51,060 bases of DNA from Bacillota bacterium (GTDB taxonomy: Bacteria > Bacillota > Clostridia > Peptostreptococcales > Anaerovoracaceae). Below, piece after piece: positions 9,487 to 16,994 of this stretch; position 1 is the stretch's first letter; each line of letters begins with the position of its first letter. The notes beneath the pieces were generated by a model. It was not told where the DNA came from. It made no database searches and was given only the letters and a program-made list of their open reading frames with translations. A program made the position numbers and the translations under genes. Where the stretch lies: NCBI GenBank assembly GCA_017432345.1, contig JAFRJI010000026.1, forward strand, positions 1-51,060, written 5' to 3'.

Positions 9487-12400
9487 CTACTTTTTGATCT
9501 TCACTTTCTTTTTGTTCAATGCCTTTCCGAGAACGACATTGCTCTTCCCTGTGATGCGGTTGGTCACCTCGGTATAAGGCTTGACCTGAATGTAATAGAT
9601 CTTTCTTTTCTTGAGCTTCTTCAGAGTGATCTTTTTCGCGGTCTTTTTCGCCTCCTTCGTTTTCACGCCTTTCTTGAAGTTCTTTTTTTTGCTGTAAAGG
9701 ACCTGATAGCCGGTAACATCAGGAGTCGCCTGCCACTTGACCAATACTTTCCTGCCCTTCTTATTCTTCGCTTTGACTACCTTTGTTCCTTTCGCCTCCG
9801 CTTTGCCTGTAATGATCACATCTTCGGCACTGGCCAGCTTTTGCAGATCCATTTCTGAGAAAATCGCTTTCTGGTTGTCGGTCAGTGCGAGATAGGCATT
9901 GACTGCCGCGTCGACGACCGCCTCATCGTCCAATGTGACAGGCTCCGGCAACCCCGCAATCTGTTCTGACACCGTCAACACTGCGATGGTGTCAACAGCC
10001 TTGTTCAGCTTATTCACCATTTCTGCAGGAATTACCTTTTGCTGAGACTCCTCCAGCGCGTCAAAGTCTCCTTTGACCTTGTCCACCTGCTCCTTGTCGG
10101 CCAGGGTGACCGGATCCGGGAGAGCTCGGATCTCATCCGCGACTATCTCGGCCGGTGTCGGAGCTTCTATCGTGAGCCTGCCTGCTGCATATTTGATGTT
10201 GTAGTTGCCGGTCACATTCGTTTTATTTGAATCGATGATCTTCGCAGCGTCCGGCGTGATCGTTTTGGCGGTTGTATCCGCCGTCAGGGTGATTTCATCA
10301 AGCACGTGTCCGTTCAAAGCACCGGTCAATTCCGCCTGATCCGTCCCTTCTTTGATGCTGTCTCCCTCTTTGATCGTCTGATCTTTTGCTGTGACCGTGG
10401 CATCTTTCTTTACAATCGTTGCTTCTACGACAGCTGGATCTGAGTCACCGTAGGACTTGTCGCCGGCAGCTTTGTACCAGACATAATAGGTGGCCGCATC
10501 GGTACCGGTTGGGATGTCGCTGCTCCATCCTTCGGTCGGCGCTGCGGTCCCGTCAATTCCGATGGCATACTGCATCGTGCCGTTTTTCGCCTCACCTGCT
10601 GTGACCAGCTCCTGAGCCGACCCGGAGTAGGTCGGGTTTGTTGCCGCCGGAGGATTCATTACAGTCGCTGCGTCTTTCCAGCACGCGGTTACGGTGACGA
10701 CTCCGTCTGTAGCGCAATTACTGGATATTACAACTTTATTGAAGTTTGCATCATCCGGATAGAATATCCCATCGACTCCACTCATTTTCCAGTGGTCGAA
10801 GGCTTTGCCCGGCTTCGCTTCAAATGTGCATTTCGGGAATGTATATTCCTGGCCTTCTCTTACGGTGACTGGCGTCATTGTGCCAGTACCACCGTCACCG
10901 GGATCATATTTGAGCTCATATGAAGCAGTGGGCTGTTCGTTTTTTTCAAGCTGCGCCTCACCATCTGTTGTGCTGGAAACGCTGTAGTTATTATCGTCGC
11001 TGGTAAAGATATCGGCTGCGGTTTTGCCTTCTGGAAGTTTACCGGACAGGCCGTCGGTGAATACACCGGTCATAACATTGGAACCATTTACCGGATAAAC
11101 ACCGATACGTGCGTTACCGCTGATAGTAGTTCCGTCGCTTACCTTGATCTTTACCTCGCTGCTCCCTTCGAGCAAAAGGTTATGCTCCGTATTCCCTGTG
11201 ATCACAGGCGCGATGCCGCTTCCTTGGAGAAAGACCCCTGTTGTATCCAAGTGCATATTGTGTATATATACACCTGTTTTGTTGTTCGTGATCGAACCGT
11301 TTTCAATTATTGTCGTTCCATATGAATCAACACCAGAAACGCTGTTGTTCTTTATATCGCCATTATACAGAGTAAAGACCGTGCCTGAACTTAAATCCAC
11401 ACCGTCGTAACAAAAAGAGATCTCCCCATTATACATATTGAATTTTGAATCTGATTCATTCAGGTCTACGCCGTAGTCATCACAATTTGAGATTTTTCCG
11501 CCATACATGTTGAATGTTGTCGATTCTTCATCAAGAAGTACACCATCCTCTTCTTTACTTGATATTACACCGGCAGACTCTCCAGTACCTTCATCATATA
11601 GATTGAGCGTACTATTTCTTTTATTTAGAACTATAGTACCATCATCATCCTCTTCTGAAGTAATATTGTGTTTGTTGAGACATAGATTGGTCGTGCCTGC
11701 GGGAACATCCCAGGAGTCGCTACCTAAATCCACGTCCTGGGTCAGATAATAGCTGCCTTCTTCGTCAGGCAAGCTGTCAGAAGCAGTCCATGGCTTGAAA
11801 GTGATATCACCATGATTATGCTCTGCTGTTGCCTTCATGCACCGATAGCGATCACCGGTGTAAGCGGTTCCATCGCCTGTAGCAAGCAACTCCGTCGGTG
11901 GATCTGTGTTCGCATCGCCATAGAGCTTCACGTCCTTACCGAGGATGAGATCACCGTGTGAATGGGAAGTAAACCCTGCGCCAATACCTTTCCCGCCATT
12001 TCCAGCTTTTGCTGTTACGGTTCCGCCATAGATGGTAACGTTACCGCCATTGGCATATTCTCCACCGCCTATACCCGCTGCCGAGACTCCGCCTCTTGCC
12101 GTGACATTTCCGTTGTAGATGGTAACTGTTCCGCCTTTCCCACCGAGTTCATCATAATCAAACCCGCCACCGATACCTGCTGCCCAATCTCCTCCCTGAG
12201 CTATGATTGTTCCACCATGGATGTTAATTGTTCCGGCTTCAGAATTATCGTTTGTCCCTATCGCCGCATAGCTTTTCCTTTCTACATCACTAATATGACA
12301 TTCTATATTAAGTTCACCCGTATCAGCGCTCTGCCCATAGATATTGAGCGTATCATTTTTACCGACAATAATACCATAATACGTTGCGTTCAGCTTTGCT

Positions 12401-12696
12401 CCATCACAGAGGATGAGGTTAAGTGTACCGTTGACTTTGATGTCAGAAAGAGCATCGATATCATTTCCATCGACCACATACCACCCGCTTATTCCTTCAT
12501 AATCGACAAAATCGTCGGGAAACACAGTATAGTCCGATACCGTCTTAATTTCGCTGGATAATGTTCCATTGCTGTAAGTATATTCAACATACGAAACCGG
12601 CTCATTTGCCCATACCGTCGCGCTCATCCCCAGCATCATTGCCAGCATGAACAAAGTGCCCAATATAATCCTTATAGCTGTTCTTTTATGTTTCAT
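9487..12696 (-). CDS. Large secreted beta-helix / InlB-like / MBG-like protein
   Basis: A 1069-aa exported protein (signal peptide 1-30, ending VWA). Residues about 40-280 hold GGG-type beta-helix repeats (AAIGTND, AAGIGGG, AGIGGGEY), about 380-540 a second helix with MYGGKIS/MYNGEIS repeats. A segment near 600-690 resembles the InlB B-repeat (YDPGDGGTGT...FDHWKM...ACWKD), followed by an MBG-like sandwich (about 695-840: YSGSAQELV, GNYNIKYAAG). Two LPDPVTL/LPEPVTL helical linkers and a lysine-rich Fn3-like domain ending KKKVKIKK close it. The last 150 residues are closely related to the 827-aa neighbour. It is a likely multidomain adhesin; anchoring is unclear because no LPxTG or SLH motif is present. 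Confidence 0.82.
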   Translation of the reverse strand: MKHKRTAIRIILGTLFMLAMMLGMSATVWANEPVSYVEYTYSNGTLSSEIKTVSDYTVFPDDFVDYEGISGWYVVDGNDIDALSDIKVNGTLNLILCDGAKLNATYYGIIVGKNDTLNIYGQSADTGELNIECHISDVERKSYAAIGTNDNSEAGTINIHGGTIIAQGGDWAAGIGGGFDYDELGGKGGTVTIYNGNVTARGGVSAAGIGGGEYANGGNVTIYGGTVTAKAGNGGKGIGAGFTSHSHGDLILGKDVKLYGDANTDPPTELLATGDGTAYTGDRYRCMKATAEHNHGDITFKPWTASDSLPDEEGSYYLTQDVDLGSDSWDVPAGTTNLCLNKHNITSEEDDDGTIVLNKRNSTLNLYDEGTGESAGVISSKEEDGVLLDEESTTFNMYGGKISNCDDYGVDLNESDSKFNMYNGEISFCYDGVDLSSGTVFTLYNGDIKNNSVSGVDSYGTTIIENGSITNNKTGVYIHNMHLDTTGVFLQGSGIAPVITGNTEHNLLLEGSSEVKIKVSDGTTISGNARIGVYPVNGSNVMTGVFTDGLSGKLPEGKTAADIFTSDDNNYSVSSTTDGEAQLEKNEQPTASYELKYDPGDGGTGTMTPVTVREGQEYTFPKCTFEAKPGKAFDHWKMSGVDGIFYPDDANFNKVVISSNCATDGVVTVTACWKDAATVMNPPAATNPTYSGSAQELVTAGEAKNGTMQYAIGIDGTAAPTEGWSSDIPTGTDAATYYVWYKAAGDKSYGDSDPAVVEATIVKKDATVTAKDQTIKEGDSIKEGTDQAELTGALNGHVLDEITLTADTTAKTITPDAAKIIDSNKTNVTGNYNIKYAAGRLTIEAPTPAEIVADEIRALPDPVTLADKEQVDKVKGDFDALEESQQKVIPAEMVNKLNKAVDTIAVLTVSEQIAGLPEPVTLDDEAVVDAAVNAYLALTDNQKAIFSEMDLQKLASAEDVIITGKAEAKGTKVVKAKNKKGRKVLVKWQATPDVTGYQVLYSKKKNFKKGVKTKEAKKTAKKITLKKLKKRKIYYIQVKPYTEVTNRITGKSNVVLGKALNKKKVKIKK

Positions 12697-12739
12697 TTTT
12701 CAATTCTCCCTTTTGAGCAAGAAATCTGCTTCCGTTATT

Positions 12740-12768
12740 ATTATACAAAAGACTACACATTGATACAA
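12740..12768 (-). promoter_or_regulatory. Promoter of the 1069-aa exoprotein gene
   Basis: Minus strand TTGTAT (12763-12768), 17-bp spacer, TATAAT (12740-12745). The -35 box lies inside the hairpin at 12747-12781, so terminator and promoter overlap. A GGGAG site precedes the ATG at 12696. Confidence 0.6.
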
Positions 12769-12781
12769 TGCGTAGTCTTTT
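12747..12781. terminator. Bidirectional-looking terminator hairpin
   Basis: AAAAGACTAC-a-CATTG, loop ATA, CAATG-c-GTAGTCTTTT: 15 paired bases with one mismatch, with eight Ts on the plus side and TTTTG on the minus side. On minus it follows the tRNA-Gly 3'-end fragment at 12785. Confidence 0.65.
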
Positions 12782-12784
12782 TTT

Positions 12785-12803
12785 TGGAGCGAATGAGGGG
12801 AAT
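12785..12803 (-). pseudogene. Duplicate of the tRNA-Gly 3' end
   Basis: The 19 bases at 12785-12803 are identical to 12985-13003, the CCA, discriminator, acceptor strand and part of the T-arm of tRNA-Gly, exactly 200 bp away. Upstream of it on minus the tRNA body is missing and is replaced by GC-rich sequence. Confidence 0.75.
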
Positions 12804-12945
12804 TACGCGGAGGGGCCCTCCACCCATCCGCCGTCCTGCGCGGGCCCTCCGCGGCCCGCTTGGACCCGTCGCTACGAAACAGTCCACTGGACTGTTTCGC
12901 TTTACGCTCCGGCCCGTTCGGGTTCGATTCCCTTTAATTTGCCCA
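12785..12945. repeat. GC-rich palindromic element bounded by tRNA 3'-end sequences
   Basis: The segment is much richer in GC than its flanks. It contains a CGCGGAGGG/CCCTCCGCG inverted repeat (about 12806-12854) and a perfect 25-nt odd palindrome with CGAAACAGTCCA arms (12875-12899). Its left end is the tRNA-Gly 3' end in minus orientation; its right end carries the T-arm sequence GGTTCGATTCCC (12921-12932) in plus orientation, followed by a degenerate acceptor-like stretch. It resembles a non-autonomous repeat associated with tRNA genes. Open frames across it have low-complexity products and no ribosome binding site. Confidence 0.5.
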
Positions 12946-12947
12946 TG

Positions 12948-12984
12948 TAGAACAAAAGACTCCCGATGGGAGTCTTTTGTTCTA
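12948..12984 (-). terminator. Terminator of tRNA-Gly
   Basis: A perfect 17-bp stem (TAGAACAAAAGACTCCC arms, loop of 3) immediately follows the tRNA CCA on the minus strand. Its core AGACTCCC-GAT-GGGAGTCT is shared with 9346-9365. Confidence 0.7.
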
Positions 12985-13058
12985 TGGAGCGAATGAGGGG
13001 AATCGAACCCCCAACCTCAGCTTGGGAAGCTGATATTTTACCACTAAACTACATTCGC
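12985..13058 (-). tRNA. tRNA-Gly(CCC)
   Basis: The minus strand folds as a cloverleaf: acceptor GCGAATG/CATTCGC, anticodon stem TCAGC/GCTGA with loop TTCCCAA (anticodon CCC, reads GGG), T-arm loop TTCGATT and encoded TCCA at the 3' end. It is 74 nt including CCA. A promoter lies at 13097-13125 and a hairpin directly downstream. Confidence 0.92.
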
Positions 13059-13096
13059 AAGTTATTAGACAGTCGGTGAAACCGGTCTGCCCTCAA

Positions 13097-13125
13097 AGTA
13101 TACCACAGTTTTCGTTATTGCGTAA
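13097..13125 (-). promoter_or_regulatory. Promoter of tRNA-Gly
   Basis: TTACGC (13120-13125), 17-bp spacer, extended TGG-TATACT (13097-13105) on minus, about 38 bp before the mature 5' end. Confidence 0.55.
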
Positions 13126-13141
13126 CTGCAAAGTTTACTTT

Positions 13142-13297
13142 TTACTGTTCTTCCCTTGCGCGTTCCTTCTCCCGCAACGCCGCTTCCAGTCCGGTCACTG
13201 CCGCAAAAGGCATAAACTGCTTGGCGCGCAGTTCGATCGGCATCGGGTTCCGCCCCGGCGGCATTGTTTTTTCTTTACCGTTCTTCTTATTCTCCAC
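13142..13297 (-). CDS. YolD-like small protein
   Basis: A small basic/acidic protein of 51 aa with the signature RAKQFMPFAAVTGLEAAL followed by a charged helix, as in YolD-like proteins that accompany UvrX-type Y-family polymerases in Bacillota. I chose the GTG at 13297 because GGAGG lies 8 nt upstream; an ATG at 13348 would extend the frame 51 bp further into the polymerase gene without a ribosome binding site. With the GTG start the gene overlaps the polymerase stop by 11 bp, which suggests translational coupling. Its biochemical role in the family is not settled; partnership with the polymerase is inferred from this arrangement. Confidence 0.75.
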   Translation of the reverse strand: MENKKNGKEKTMPPGRNPMPIELRAKQFMPFAAVTGLEAALREKERAREEQ

Positions 13298-14630
13298 TCT
13301 TATGTCCTCCGATTTGGCGATTCCGTTCCATTCCCGTCGATTCCTCATGCAGGTTCGAGCCTTTGACCATTGCGTTCCTGCCGTATTTTTCTTTGATATC
13401 GATCATTGCCTGCTGGACCTTCTTGTCTTTTTCCAGAACTTCCTGACGGTCCTTGCTGTGGGATGCTTCGGCGACATCGAACAGGCTGATCTGCCGCGTG
13501 CCCTCGTCAGGACGCACGTTGTTGCAGGAAACCGTCACGCGGCGGATGTCCCGGCTGCGGTCCATGATCCGCTCATACAGTGCCACGACTTCCGGAACGA
13601 TGACAGACTCTTCGCAACTGCCGCCTTCAAAGCGGACCGTACCGCCTTCGCGCGGGCCGTAACTACCGTCACGGGTGCCATCACTGCCTTCCCTATGACT
13701 TCTGGCCTGGCCCGACTTAGCATAGCCCACCGAAATCGTCACCGAATCGGCGACAAGGCCTTTGCGGACCAGATCGAGACACATTTGATCCGTCATCTCA
13801 CGGATGATGGTGCGGCCTTCTTCGAATGTGTAGTCGCGCATCAGCACCTGCCCGTTGGACAGAGAATTGGTCTTCGGTTTATACGCCTTGATATCGGCAA
13901 TCGTCACCGGCTCCCTGCCCCATGCGTGGTCGATCAAAAGCTCCGCATCCACGCCGAACATGCGGTACAGCATCTCCTCGTCGGCCTTTGCAATATCACC
14001 CATGGTATAGAGGCCGACCTTTTCGAGACGCCGCGCTGTCCCCGGACCGATGCGCCAGAAATCCGTTAGCGGTCGGTGATTCCATAACGTCTCGCGGTAA
14101 GTTTCCTCATCCAGTTCGCCGATGAAGTCCGGTGCGTGTTTGGCGGTGATGTCCAGCGCGATTTTTGTAAGATAAAGGTTCGTTCCAACGCCGCAGGTAG
14201 CGCGCACGCCGATCCGGTCGGTGATCTCTTTCATAACGCGCACCGCCAGCTCCCGGGCAATGCAGTTATACACATGCAGATACGCCGTCACATCGATGAA
14301 CGCCTCGTCGATGGAATAGACATGGATGTCATCCTTCGAGAAGAAATCCAGATAGATGTCATAGATCTCCGCCGCGTAGTCGATGTACTTCTGCATCCGT
14401 GGCGGGGCCATGATGTACCGGATGTTTTTCGGTATTTCAAAAACCCGGCATCGGTTCGGGACGCCGAGTTTTTTCATGGAAGGCGAAACGGCAAGACAAA
14501 TCGTCTTGTCGCTTCGCTCCGGATCTGCCACCACGAGATTGGTCGTCATCGGGTCGAGACCCCGTTCTACGCATTCTACCGATGCGTAGAACGATTTCAG
14601 ATCAATGCAAATGTATTGTCTATTTCGCAT
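13287..14630 (-). CDS. Y-family DNA polymerase (UvrX/UmuC-like)
   Basis: A 447-aa translesion polymerase. The N-terminus has CIDLKSFYASVECVERGLDP, the UmuC/UvrX form of motif I with the catalytic Asp and steric-gate aromatic. SIDEAFIDVT is the second catalytic motif; WRIGPGTARRLEKVG is the helix-hairpin-helix of the thumb. The little-finger region (about 230-350) contains a Gly/Ser/Arg-rich insertion (HREGSDGTRDGSYGPREGG), probably a disordered loop. It overlaps the preceding M28 gene by 11 bp and the YolD-like gene by 11 bp, so all three are likely one transcript. No LexA-like operator was recognised upstream. I cannot distinguish DinB from UmuC naming safely. Confidence 0.9.
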   Translation of the reverse strand: MRNRQYICIDLKSFYASVECVERGLDPMTTNLVVADPERSDKTICLAVSPSMKKLGVPNRCRVFEIPKNIRYIMAPPRMQKYIDYAAEIYDIYLDFFSKDDIHVYSIDEAFIDVTAYLHVYNCIARELAVRVMKEITDRIGVRATCGVGTNLYLTKIALDITAKHAPDFIGELDEETYRETLWNHRPLTDFWRIGPGTARRLEKVGLYTMGDIAKADEEMLYRMFGVDAELLIDHAWGREPVTIADIKAYKPKTNSLSNGQVLMRDYTFEEGRTIIREMTDQMCLDLVRKGLVADSVTISVGYAKSGQARSHREGSDGTRDGSYGPREGGTVRFEGGSCEESVIVPEVVALYERIMDRSRDIRRVTVSCNNVRPDEGTRQISLFDVAEASHSKDRQEVLEKDKKVQQAMIDIKEKYGRNAMVKGSNLHEESTGMERNRQIGGHKSGE

Positions 14631-16674
14631 ACTTGTTCATCAGCTTCGTCGCCTTGACGATGCCCTGCAGCTCATCCGCGTAGACTTCAGCGAGGTACTT
14701 CTCCTGTGTGGCTTTGAGGGCCTTCAGCTCGGCGATCTCCTCCGTTACGTCCGGGTTCTCCTCATCGTACTTCGCGCAAAGGCTTCTAGTCACCTTGCTC
14801 GTGTCGGCATGAGGAAATTCGATCAGGCCTGCGCCCCAGGTGTCGTCTCTCTTTTCAAAGAGCTGGTTTTTCATGTAATCGCAGGTCTCTTCATCAAAGT
14901 TCATGTCATACCATGACCAGTCGACCGATGAGATATAGTCATCGACTGCCGTCTGGACGTCGCCGTCCTTGAGTGCCTTGATCGCAGCGTCGAGATACTC
15001 GACGTTGTCCTCGTACATGTCATGCCGCACGATAGATTCCACGTTCATGAAGTCCAGTCCCAAAAGCGAATCCTGAAATGCCTTATAGACTTCCTGCGTC
15101 TGCTTGTTCAGTTCAATGGCTGCATCTAAATCGTCTCCGGCTTCGACTTCATCCATCTTGGTCTGCAGTGCGTCCGCTGCTGCATACGCTGCATCCAGCT
15201 GCGGCCGGATCGCCTCTCTCTGACCGTCGTCCAGTGACTTGTCATAATTCTTGATTCTGGCCTTGAAGTTCAGCGGTCTTACCTTGCATGCATCCAGGTC
15301 GATGACCAGCTTGCCGTAAGTCTCCATCACTTCGACGAGTCCTTCTCCGCTCAAAGGCTGCGCTTCGTAACTGTCATAAGTGGAGTGGTAACCGAGGTCA
15401 TCGTACTTGGTTCCTTCACCAGATCCTGCCGAAATGGCCGGGATGCCCTGTCTCGTCCACATGAAGTCTTCCGTATAGGTGCTGAGGTTGCTGTAGGACC
15501 AGCTGTAGTCCTGCGCCTCGTTCAGCGCACCGACGCTGTCCTTCACGAACTTCTTCAGTTCGATGGACGTCATGATTCCGGAGTATTCTTCACCGTCGAC
15601 CGCGTATCCGCCATCGTTATTGACGATTGCAAAGGCCCCTTCGACCCATTCTGGGTGCGTGGTCATGATTTCTTCGTATGCACCTGTAGACCAGTCGTAT
15701 TCGCTGCCTTCACGGCCCCATTCTTCGGATCCGTGGAAGCAGAACCGGATGGTCTTGTCCGGGGTATATCCGCTGTCGATGAGCGCTTTGGCCATAGCGA
15801 TGGAAACGCCGCATCCAAAGGCATCGTCGTAGGTCGAGTGGAAGTATCCATCCATATGGGAGAATACAAAGACTGTTTCGGATTCATCTGTCGCTCCCGG
15901 GATCTCACCATGGACGTTGTGGGTCTTTACGTTCTCCTTTACTTCTGAATCACAGTTGAGGACGACTTTGACGGAGTCTCCGCCGCCAGCCTTGATGGCC
16001 GCCTTCAGCGCTTCACAATCCTGCTCGCTGATGGCAAGTGCCGGCGCGTCAGCCGGTCCGCAAACATCCTGAACGCCGACACGGTCTGTGCCTTCTTCTA
16101 CGAATTCACGCATGGCGACCGCCGCCTTGGCGCCCTTGACTTTTGCCTGATAGGCCGGGTAATTGATCCACCAGTCTTCTTCCTGATTGACTTCAAAGAG
16201 CACCAGCTTGCCGGTTACATCGAGGCCTTCGTAGTCTGCTTCTGTTCCTCTGTTGACATAGACGAGTTCGCATTCCTCGTTGTCAGCCTTGAGCGTTGTC
16301 TGGTATCCGCCGAGGTCGATCTTCTGCTCTTCGCCGTCCGCGTTGGTGAAGGTGATGTTCGCGCCTTTGAACGTCCAGCCGTCGACGGTTGCTTCTTCGA
16401 CTTCAACGTTCTGCAGGCCGATGTCCTTCATGGTCTGCTCAATGTAGTCAACGACCTGCTGCTCTGCCGGGGAGCCGGCGGAACGCATGCCCATGACCGG
16501 ATCATCCCCGAAGCTGCTGATGGTCTCGGCAACTTCCTGAGCCAGTTCTTCATCCAGATTCGCGGCATAGTCGTCGAATGCCTTGCCATATTCGCTGCCG
16601 CCGCTGCTGCCGCACGCGGTCAATCCGAATGCAAACGTAAATGCCACCGCGCATGCGATTATTTTCTTAAGCAT
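14620..16674 (-). CDS. M28-family metallopeptidase lipoprotein
   Basis: A 684-aa exported peptidase. The N-terminus has a lipobox (LTAC, Cys21). A PA-like insert spans about 130-245. The M28 zinc site is visible: His273 (SHMDG), Asp284 (YDDAFG), Glu317/Glu318 (HGSEEWG), Asp354 (NNDGG) and His430 (GYHSTYD), so it should be active. The last 200 residues are helical and charged. M28 enzymes are aminopeptidases or carboxypeptidases, which suits peptide use outside the cell by an amino-acid-fermenting anaerobe (inference). An extended -10 (16743-16751) lies about 70 bp upstream. Pairing with a Y-family polymerase in one transcript is odd and may be just read-through. Confidence 0.9.
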   Translation of the reverse strand: MLKKIIACAVAFTFAFGLTACGSSGGSEYGKAFDDYAANLDEELAQEVAETISSFGDDPVMGMRSAGSPAEQQVVDYIEQTMKDIGLQNVEVEEATVDGWTFKGANITFTNADGEEQKIDLGGYQTTLKADNEECELVYVNRGTEADYEGLDVTGKLVLFEVNQEEDWWINYPAYQAKVKGAKAAVAMREFVEEGTDRVGVQDVCGPADAPALAISEQDCEALKAAIKAGGGDSVKVVLNCDSEVKENVKTHNVHGEIPGATDESETVFVFSHMDGYFHSTYDDAFGCGVSIAMAKALIDSGYTPDKTIRFCFHGSEEWGREGSEYDWSTGAYEEIMTTHPEWVEGAFAIVNNDGGYAVDGEEYSGIMTSIELKKFVKDSVGALNEAQDYSWSYSNLSTYTEDFMWTRQGIPAISAGSGEGTKYDDLGYHSTYDSYEAQPLSGEGLVEVMETYGKLVIDLDACKVRPLNFKARIKNYDKSLDDGQREAIRPQLDAAYAAADALQTKMDEVEAGDDLDAAIELNKQTQEVYKAFQDSLLGLDFMNVESIVRHDMYEDNVEYLDAAIKALKDGDVQTAVDDYISSVDWSWYDMNFDEETCDYMKNQLFEKRDDTWGAGLIEFPHADTSKVTRSLCAKYDEENPDVTEEIAELKALKATQEKYLAEVYADELQGIVKATKLMNKYAK

Positions 16675-16742
16675 TTATTTACTCCTCCTTCTTGATTGTT
16701 CATTATCGTTCGTTACCGTTTGTTATCCTTTTGCTTCTGTCC

Positions 16743-16751
16743 ATTATACCA
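16743..16751 (-). promoter_or_regulatory. Extended -10 promoter of the M28 gene
   Basis: TGG-TATAAT on minus, 69 bp before the start codon, with no good -35 box at normal spacing. Confidence 0.5.
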
Positions 16752-16784
16752 CTAAAACATCTTAGTAGCACACGTTGGCAGCAA

Positions 16785-16814
16785 GAAAAAAGAGGCTTTG
16801 CTATGCAAAACCTC
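16785..16814 (-). terminator. Terminator of tRNA-Pro
   Basis: GAGGTTTTGC, loop ATA, GCAAAGCCTC followed by TTTTTTCT on minus, 8 nt after the tRNA CCA. Confidence 0.8.
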
Positions 16815-16821
16815 CTTTTGT

Positions 16822-16898
16822 TGGTCGGGATGACAGGATTTGAACCTGCGGCCCCTTCGTCCCGAACGAAGTACTCTACCAAACTGAGCCACATCCCG
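16822..16898 (-). tRNA. tRNA-Pro(CGG)
   Basis: Acceptor CGGGATG/CATCCCG, anticodon stem CTTCG/CGAAG with loop TTCGGGA (anticodon CGG, reads CCG), T-loop TTCAAAT, and encoded ACCA. Length is 77 nt with CCA. Confidence 0.93.
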
Positions 16899-16948
16899 AT
16901 ATTTAATTGTGGTTATTTATTTGTGGTCGGCGATTGTCGACCTTTACC

Positions 16949-16977
16949 ATTGTAGTACTGCAACCGCGATTATGCAA
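16949..16977 (-). promoter_or_regulatory. Promoter of tRNA-Pro
   Basis: TTGCAT (16972-16977), exactly 17 bp, TACAAT (16949-16954) on minus, about 50 bp before the tRNA and directly after ribF. Confidence 0.65.
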
Positions 16978-16994
16978 GCTTTTTCTCACGTACA

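Noticed and set aside
12688-12996. 102-aa frame across the GC-rich tRNA-associated element
   Set aside because: It spans hairpins and a tRNA fragment, has no ribosome binding site and an Arg/Pro-rich product.
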